Shown: positions 59,669-64,000 of the stretch, piece after piece
Layout: each line of letters opens with the position of its first letter
Numbering within the stretch: position 1 is the first letter of the stretch
NCBI RefSeq assembly: GCF_900187885.1
Contig: NZ_FYEK01000044.1
Span: 124,001-188,000, forward strand
Source: Thermoflexus hugenholtzii JAD2
GTDB lineage: Bacteria; Chloroflexota; Anaerolineae; Thermoflexales; Thermoflexaceae
DNA length: 64,000 bases
Reading direction: 5' to 3'
The notes under the pieces: generated by a model
What the model saw: only the letters and a program-made list of their open reading frames with translations
Told to the model about the DNA's origin: nothing
Databases searched by the model: none
Position numbers and translations under genes: made by a program

Positions 59669-61345
59669 ATGGCCACCCGTCCACGTGATCCCACCCTGGC
59701 GCGCGGGCTCTACTTCCCCCTGATCCTGCTGACCCTCACCGCCCTCGGCCTGGGGACGATGATGCTCTCCCTCATCCTGCGGGCGGGCGTGGAGACGGTC
59801 CCGGCCCGCGGGGGGCATTACACGGAGGCGATCGGGGGCCCGATCACCACCCTGAACCCCCTTCAGGTCCAGCCCGGGGATCCTGAAGCCGAGCTCACGC
59901 GCCTGATCTTCAACGGCCTGGTCCAGCTGAACGAGCAAGGGCTTCCGGTGGGCGATCTGGCCCAGCGCTGGGAGGTCTCCGAGGATGGCCTGCGCTACAC
60001 GTTCTACCTGCGCCCGAACGTTCGCTGGCACGACGGGGCTCCTTTCACGGTGGAGGACGTGCTCTTCACGGTGCGCCTGCTCCAGTCCGAGGAGCTGCCC
60101 GGTCCGCCGGAACGGGCCCGCCTCTGGCAGTCTATCGAGGTCATCCCGGTCAACAGCCTGACGGTGCAGTTCCGGCTGCCGGAGCCTCTGGCGCTCTTCC
60201 CTGATCTGCTGACCTTCGGGATCCTGCCGGCCCATCGCCTCCGCGATGTCCCGCCGGCCCAGCTGAACACCCATCCCTTCCACCTGAACCCCATCGGCAC
60301 CGGGCCATATCGGGTGGAGACTGTCCGCGTCGAGGAGGGGCGGATCCAGCAGATCGTCCTCTCCGCCAACCCCCAGTATTTCCGGGGCCCGCCGCTGCTC
60401 GAGCGCCTCGAGTTCCGGATCTTCCCGGACACCCGCACAGCCCTCCAGGCCTACCGGGCGGGGGAGGTGCAGGGCATCGCCCGGATCTTCCCCACGGACC
60501 TAGATCAGGTCCGCGCCCTGCCCTCGCTGAACCTGTTCTCCGCCGTGCTCTCCAGTTACGAGGTCATCCTGCTGAACCACGCTTCTCCCCTCTTCCGGGA
60601 GGCCGAGGTGCGACAGGCCCTCTGGCTGGCCCTGGATCGCCAGCGGCTGATCGATCGGTTCCTGGCCGGCCAGGGCGTCGTGGCGGACAGCCCGATCCCG
60701 CCGGGGAACTGGGCGCGCCATCCCCAGCTGTCGCCGGTCCCTTATGATCCGGCGAAGGCGCGGGCCCTTCTGGAAGCACGGGGATGGGTGATCCCGGAGG
60801 GCGGGACGATCCGGCAGAAGGGGGATCAGGTGCTTCGGTTCCGCCTCGCCGCGAGCGCAGATGGCTTCCATGAGGTGCTGGCCCAGGAGATCGCTCGACA
60901 GTGGGAGGAGATCGGGGTGAAGGTGGACGTCGATCCCATCCCCGGGGATCTGGTGGGACAGGTGCTGGCCCCTCGCCAGTTCGACGCGGCCCTGGTGGAG
61001 ATCATGGTCCCTGGGGATCCAGACCCTTACCCGTTCTGGCACGAGACGCAGGTGGAAACCGGGCAGAACTACGGGAGGTTCCGGGATCGGGACATCAGCG
61101 AGGTGATCGAGGAGGCCCGCCGGGTCTTTGACATCGCCCGCCGGAGGGAGCTCTACTGGCGCTTTCAGGAGCTCTTCCAGAAGAAGGTGCCGGCCATCCT
61201 GCTCTACTATCCGGTTTACACGTTCGCGGTGGACGAGCGGATCTCCGGGATCCAGGTAGGGGCGTTGTTGAACACCCCGGCGGACCGCCTGGATGGGATC
61301 ACCGGATGGTATACTCTGGTCCGGCGGCGGATCATCGTGCGATAG
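59669..61345 (+). CDS. ABC transporter substrate-binding protein, family 5 (oligopeptide/dipeptide-like)
   Basis: A 558-residue membrane-anchored binding protein. A hydrophobic helix near the N-terminus (about 13-35, YFPLILLTLTALGLGTMML) is not a lipobox. The mature part has family-5 motifs: GGHYTEAIGGPITTLNPL, LIFNGLVQLNEQG, YTFYLRPNVRWHDGAPFTVEDVLFTV and TGPYRVE. It binds oligopeptides or similar ligands outside the cell. No permease or ATPase gene is adjacent. It lies 9 bp after secG and 19 bp before the thioredoxin-like gene. Confidence 0.88.
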   Translation: MATRPRDPTLARGLYFPLILLTLTALGLGTMMLSLILRAGVETVPARGGHYTEAIGGPITTLNPLQVQPGDPEAELTRLIFNGLVQLNEQGLPVGDLAQRWEVSEDGLRYTFYLRPNVRWHDGAPFTVEDVLFTVRLLQSEELPGPPERARLWQSIEVIPVNSLTVQFRLPEPLALFPDLLTFGILPAHRLRDVPPAQLNTHPFHLNPIGTGPYRVETVRVEEGRIQQIVLSANPQYFRGPPLLERLEFRIFPDTRTALQAYRAGEVQGIARIFPTDLDQVRALPSLNLFSAVLSSYEVILLNHASPLFREAEVRQALWLALDRQRLIDRFLAGQGVVADSPIPPGNWARHPQLSPVPYDPAKARALLEARGWVIPEGGTIRQKGDQVLRFRLAASADGFHEVLAQEIARQWEEIGVKVDVDPIPGDLVGQVLAPRQFDAALVEIMVPGDPDPYPFWHETQVETGQNYGRFRDRDISEVIEEARRVFDIARRRELYWRFQELFQKKVPAILLYYPVYTFAVDERISGIQVGALLNTPADRLDGITGWYTLVRRRIIVR

Positions 61346-61364
61346 CTTCCTCAGGAGGGGAAGG

Positions 61365-61877
61365 GTGGGGCCTCTGGAGGTGATAAATCGTTATTCGTTT
61401 CTGGTTCTCGGAGGAGCGGCCCTGCTCGGGCTGGCCGTCGTGCTGGGGCTGCGACGCGCGGGCGGGATCGGCTGGGGGATCTGGCTCCTGCTCCTGCTCG
61501 CCTTGGTGGTCTTCGGGCTGTCCCGACGGGCGCAGCCGTCCGCGCCCTTCTCCTCGGAGGAGGAGATCGCGGCGGCCTGGCGGAGCGGACGGCCGGTCCT
61601 GGTCTACTGGTTCTCGAACTACTGACTGGGGTGCCTCTCCATCCAGCCTGCCGTGCGCAGGCTCGAGCGGGAGTGGCGAGGCGGAAAAGTGCTCTACGTG
61701 GAGGCGCTGAGCCCGGCCGGGCGGGCCTTCGGCCAGCGGTGGGGGTTGCGGCTCACCCCCTCCCTCGCGCTGTTCGATGCCCAGGGCCGTCTGGTTCACA
61801 TCTGGACGGGTGTGACCATGATCCCGGGGGTGGAGGAGCTGGAGCGGCAGCTGCGGGAGCCCGGCGCTCCGCCATGA
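61365..61877 (+). CDS. Membrane thioredoxin-like protein with in-frame TGA (candidate selenoprotein)
   Basis: The frame runs from GTG 61365 (AGGAGG seven bases upstream) to TGA 61875-61877, interrupted only by TGA at 61623-61625. If that TGA is read as selenocysteine the product has 170 residues: two membrane helices (about 11-29 and 36-52), then a thioredoxin fold with RPVLVYWFSNY-U-LGC, placing Sec87 at the first position of the CxxC motif (U-L-G-C, Cys90). The cis-Pro segment is RLTPSLALFDAQGR. Coding character continues unchanged past the TGA. A hairpin with GT in its loop follows. The alternative is a Cys-to-stop mutation (TGC/TGT to TGA). It lies 19 bp after the binding-protein gene. 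Confidence 0.6.
61645..61663 (+). promoter_or_regulatory. Candidate bacterial SECIS hairpin
   Basis: AGCCTGC (61645-61651) pairs with GCAGGCT (61657-61663), a 7-bp stem with a 5-base loop CGTGC. It begins 19 bases after the in-frame TGA, and G and T occupy loop positions 2 and 3, as in SelB-binding bacterial SECIS elements where the GU is near the loop apex. Confidence 0.45.
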
Positions 61878-61890
61878 GGGATCCTCCCCC

Positions 61891-62526
61891 TTAGCCCTCC
61901 GGCCGGAGGCCGGGCCATCCCCGCCGGCCCATCCAACGGGAGAGCTCTGTGGCGACCAGCCAGGCGCTGGCCTCGAAGAAGGCGTAGGTGCGGCGGACGG
62001 AATCCGCAGGGGCCGACTCCAGATCAGCGTTCTCCGCCACCCAGACCACGTGCTCCATCTCCTCGATTCGGTCCAGGACCTCTCCGGGCGTGCCCGGCAC
62101 CGGGATGTCCGCATAGGTGGGATGACGCTGATGAGGGAAGGTCACCGCGTAATCGGGGAGCCGGGGCAGGATCCCCATGGCGATGTAAGCGTGGTGGAAG
62201 AAGAAGACCTGATCTCCGGGTCGGGCCAGCTGGAAGGCCGGCATGAACCGGAACCCCATGGCCTCCCATGCGGACCAGTCCATCATCACCCGCTCCACCA
62301 GGGCGCGCAGCTCGGCGAAGGAGGGGACCGCGGAGGTCCGCAGGCTGAGGATGAACCCCTCCCGCACTTCGGAGAGGTGGTCCAGGGCGTGGTGCAGGGT
62401 GGCTTGGGCGTTTTCAGGGAGCGGCTCCCCCTGGATCCGTCGGGCGAGGGCCGCTTTGGTCTGTTCGGCCAGCCGCCCCAGCGTCTGGAGCGCCTGGAGG
62501 CCTGCGCGCACGTCCCACAGGCGCAT
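61891..62526 (-). CDS. Hypothetical protein (211 aa)
   Basis: A 211-residue soluble protein, mostly helical, with tryptophan-rich segments (VMMDWSAWEAMGFRFMPAFQL; HVVWVAENADLE). Its pattern of helices and spaced histidines (HHALDHL, FFHHAY, HQRHP) could bind metal, but I do not recognise a family. ATG 62526 follows AGGAGGTGAT. It is convergent with the thioredoxin-like gene (14 bp apart), with a remnant gene just upstream on the same strand. Confidence 0.6.
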   Translation of the reverse strand: MRLWDVRAGLQALQTLGRLAEQTKAALARRIQGEPLPENAQATLHHALDHLSEVREGFILSLRTSAVPSFAELRALVERVMMDWSAWEAMGFRFMPAFQLARPGDQVFFFHHAYIAMGILPRLPDYAVTFPHQRHPTYADIPVPGTPGEVLDRIEEMEHVVWVAENADLESAPADSVRRTYAFFEASAWLVATELSRWMGRRGWPGLRPEG

Positions 62527-62582
62527 CTGCCATCACCTCCTGAGCTCGACGCGCCAATCGATCGGTATCTGGCATGATGATC

Positions 62583-63030
62583 TTACCCCTCCAGGAGGGC
62601 ACGCGCCAGCCGCTCTAGTCCCCCCAGATCATCCAGCTCAAGCCACTGGAGCATCACCCGCTGGACCCCGGCCTCCCCCAGTCGCTCGACTTGCTCCCGA
62701 AGCGCGGAGGGAGTTCCGATCAAGATCCCCCAAGCCCGCAGCGCTTCCTCCGGGCGTCCGACGAGCTTTCGCCGCACCTCCGCCGGATCCCGGCCGAAGA
62801 TCAGGCCGGTCATCTCCGAGCGGCGCACTTCCTCGGGGCGCCAGCCTTCCCGGGCCAGGTATTCACATCCAGGCGCGCGTTGAGCTCCCGGAAGGGCACC
62901 ACACATCTCGTGTTCGCGGACCCGTCGGCCTGCTTCCGAGGCCCAGGACCAGGCGCCCTCATGGTTCCCGGCGCCAACATTGACAGCCATTCGGCCCACG
63001 ATTAATTTGAGGGGTGGAAATCGCTCTGAG
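62583..63030 (-). pseudogene. Decayed luciferase-like (LLM) monooxygenase remnant
   Basis: The last 90 residues match the C-terminus of F420/flavin-dependent luciferase-like oxidoreductases (YLAREGW, TGLIFGRDPAEV, LIGTPSALREQVERLGEAGVQRVMLQW). Ahead of them GRMAVNVGAGNHE resembles the internal GR-x-x-x-NVGAG-W-x-E motif of the family, but the roughly 45 residues between do not fit the family, and the N-terminal half (about 120-150 residues) is missing. No proper start is visible. The remnant abuts the repeat block that begins after 63030. Confidence 0.55.
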
Positions 63031-63084
63031 GTTCAGATCTGAGCTGGGACAAGCGGGAAGAGGCCGGGAGCCGAACCGGTTTTC

Positions 63085-63375
63085 GCAGGAATGGCTTTCG
63101 CCGCGGCCCTTGCGCCGTCGAAGTCAAAGGATTCGGGGCGAAAGCCCCCTCCGTAAGAAATTCATTTCGGCATTCACGTTTGTAAGAGCGGCTTTAGCCG
63201 CGACCCTTTGCGTCATCGAAGACAGGGTTCGGGGCTACAGGAGGATCCGCATTTGCAGGAGCGGCTTTCGCCACAACCTTTGCGGGATCGAGAGGACAGG
63301 GTTCGGACTGTTGGGTGCGGCTTCCGCCGCGACCCTTGCGCCATTGAAGACAGAGGGCTCGGGGCGAAAGCCATT
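63085..63375. repeat. Cluster of four dispersed REP-like repeats
   Basis: Four imperfect copies, roughly 50 bp each and starting near 63090, 63183, 63254 and 63310, share GGAGCGGCTTTAGCCGCGACC-like hairpins followed by CTTTGCG, an AT-poor spacer and AGGACAGGGTTCGGGG-like ends. A single related copy is at 4606-4640. They fill part of the 473-bp gap between the LLM remnant and htrA; the remaining bases show no gene. Confidence 0.75.
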
Positions 63376-63503
63376 CATTTCGACCGTCATCCCGTCGGTG
63401 CCGAGGCCTCGCCCGTTCCCGGGCGTTCGGATTGATTTTGAAAGCCGATCCCCTCGCGCCATCCGGGAAGCGCGGAGCGCGGGAAAGGTTGAGGTGAGGC
63501 CAA

Positions 63504-64000
63504 ATGACAACGCCCGAAGAGGAAGAGCTGGACGTTTACTCGCGGACGGTGATCCGGGCGGTGGAGCAGGTGGGCCCGGCGGTGGTGAGCATCCGACCGG
63601 CGGGATCGCCCCGGCGCCGCCCCGCGGTCGAGCTGATGGGCTCCGGCTTCTTCATCACCCCGGACGGCTACCTCCTGACCAACAGCCACGTGATCCGCCC
63701 CATCCGCCATCCGGAGATCACCCTGATCGACGGCCGCACGTTCCCGGCGCGGGTGATCGGGGAGGACCCCGTCACCGATCTGGCCGTGTTGCGGGTGGAG
63801 CACGAGGGGACGTTCCCAGCAGCCCGGCTGGGGGATTCCTCGCGCCTGCGGCTGGGACAGCTGGTGGTCGCCATCGGCAATCCCCTGGGCTTCCAGTTCA
63901 CGGTGTCCGCCGGGATCATCAGCGGCCTGGGCCGGGCGCTCCAGGGGCCTGGCGGGCGGATCATCGAGGACATCATCCAGACCGACGCGGCCCTCAACCC
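63504..64000 (+). CDS. HtrA/DegP-type serine protease (truncated by window end)
   Basis: The first 165 residues of a trypsin-like protease are visible. ATG 63504 follows GAGGTGAGG. No signal peptide is seen; the N-terminus is acidic (TTPEEEELDVYSR). SGFFITPDGYLLTNSHVI holds the catalytic His62, and VTDLAVLRV the Asp92. The Ser motif, and any PDZ domain, lie beyond the window. HtrA proteins degrade misfolded extracytoplasmic proteins; the lack of a visible export signal may mean a cytoplasmic form or a different start. Confidence 0.88.
   Translation, partial: MTTPEEEELDVYSRTVIRAVEQVGPAVVSIRPAGSPRRRPAVELMGSGFFITPDGYLLTNSHVIRPIRHPEITLIDGRTFPARVIGEDPVTDLAVLRVEHEGTFPAARLGDSSRLRLGQLVVAIGNPLGFQFTVSAGIISGLGRALQGPGGRIIEDIIQTDAALN

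Noticed and set aside
1-64000. tRNA or rRNA genes
   Set aside because: No tRNA-like cloverleaf or rRNA sequence was recognised in any intergenic gap.

Overview
The window is GC-rich (roughly 65-70% by eye), gene-dense chromosomal DNA with short intergenic gaps and GTG/TTG as well as ATG starts. The gene families point to a thermophilic Chloroflexota, possibly the Thermoflexus group: a MalT/BTAD regulator over 1,000 residues long, an Os1348/NHLP-like small protein, a fused double permease, TreT and an M17 peptidase. That assignment is inference from style and family content; no rRNA or other marker is present. No tRNA, rRNA, insertion sequence, prophage or CRISPR array was found.

Layout. 1-830: a truncated gene, a broken secreted-protein gene, a small ORF and two similar CRISPR-repeat-like sequences. 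830-10509, all minus strand: a membrane protein, a DUF457-type membrane hydrolase, two glycosyltransferases, a membrane sensor with a C-terminal HTH, an alpha/beta hydrolase, P5C dehydrogenase with a histone-like tail, and a small unknown. 10.7-14.7 kb: lytic transglycosylase, palindromic repeats, L25 and a solenoid-like membrane-anchored protein. 14.8-21.3 kb: the arginine operon argC-argB-argD-argA(GNAT)-argG-argH behind a consensus promoter, an Arg-rich leader peptide and an intrinsic terminator. 21.3-30.5 kb: pepA, ilvE, a class A PBP and a STAND/TPR/BTAD regulator. 30.7-37.8 kb: a small cluster with an NHLP-like peptide and a degenerate receiver, then ogt, a LysM protein, glmU, an aminotransferase and a fused ABC permease. 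38-42.1 kb: era-truB-ribF-amaP-scpB. 42.1-48.7 kb (minus): a LacI-controlled sugar ABC importer with TreT and a nucleotidyltransferase, with a well-formed promoter and operator. 48.8-57.5 kb: an iron-type ABC ATPase, PHP hydrolase, cmk, an ECF sigma/anti-sigma pair, three glycosyltransferases and moaA. 57.7-64 kb: an MFS transporter, secG, a peptide-type binding protein, a thioredoxin-like gene with an in-frame TGA, a hypothetical gene, a decayed luciferase-like gene, repeats and the start of an HtrA protease.

Two observations stand out. First, at 61365-61877 a membrane thioredoxin-like reading frame is interrupted only by a TGA at the first position of its CxxC motif (U-L-G-C), followed by a small hairpin with GT in its loop. 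This is a candidate selenoprotein. Second, a promoter, a short Arg-rich leader peptide and a strong terminator precede argC, which is the architecture of ribosome-mediated attenuation, here apparently for arginine.
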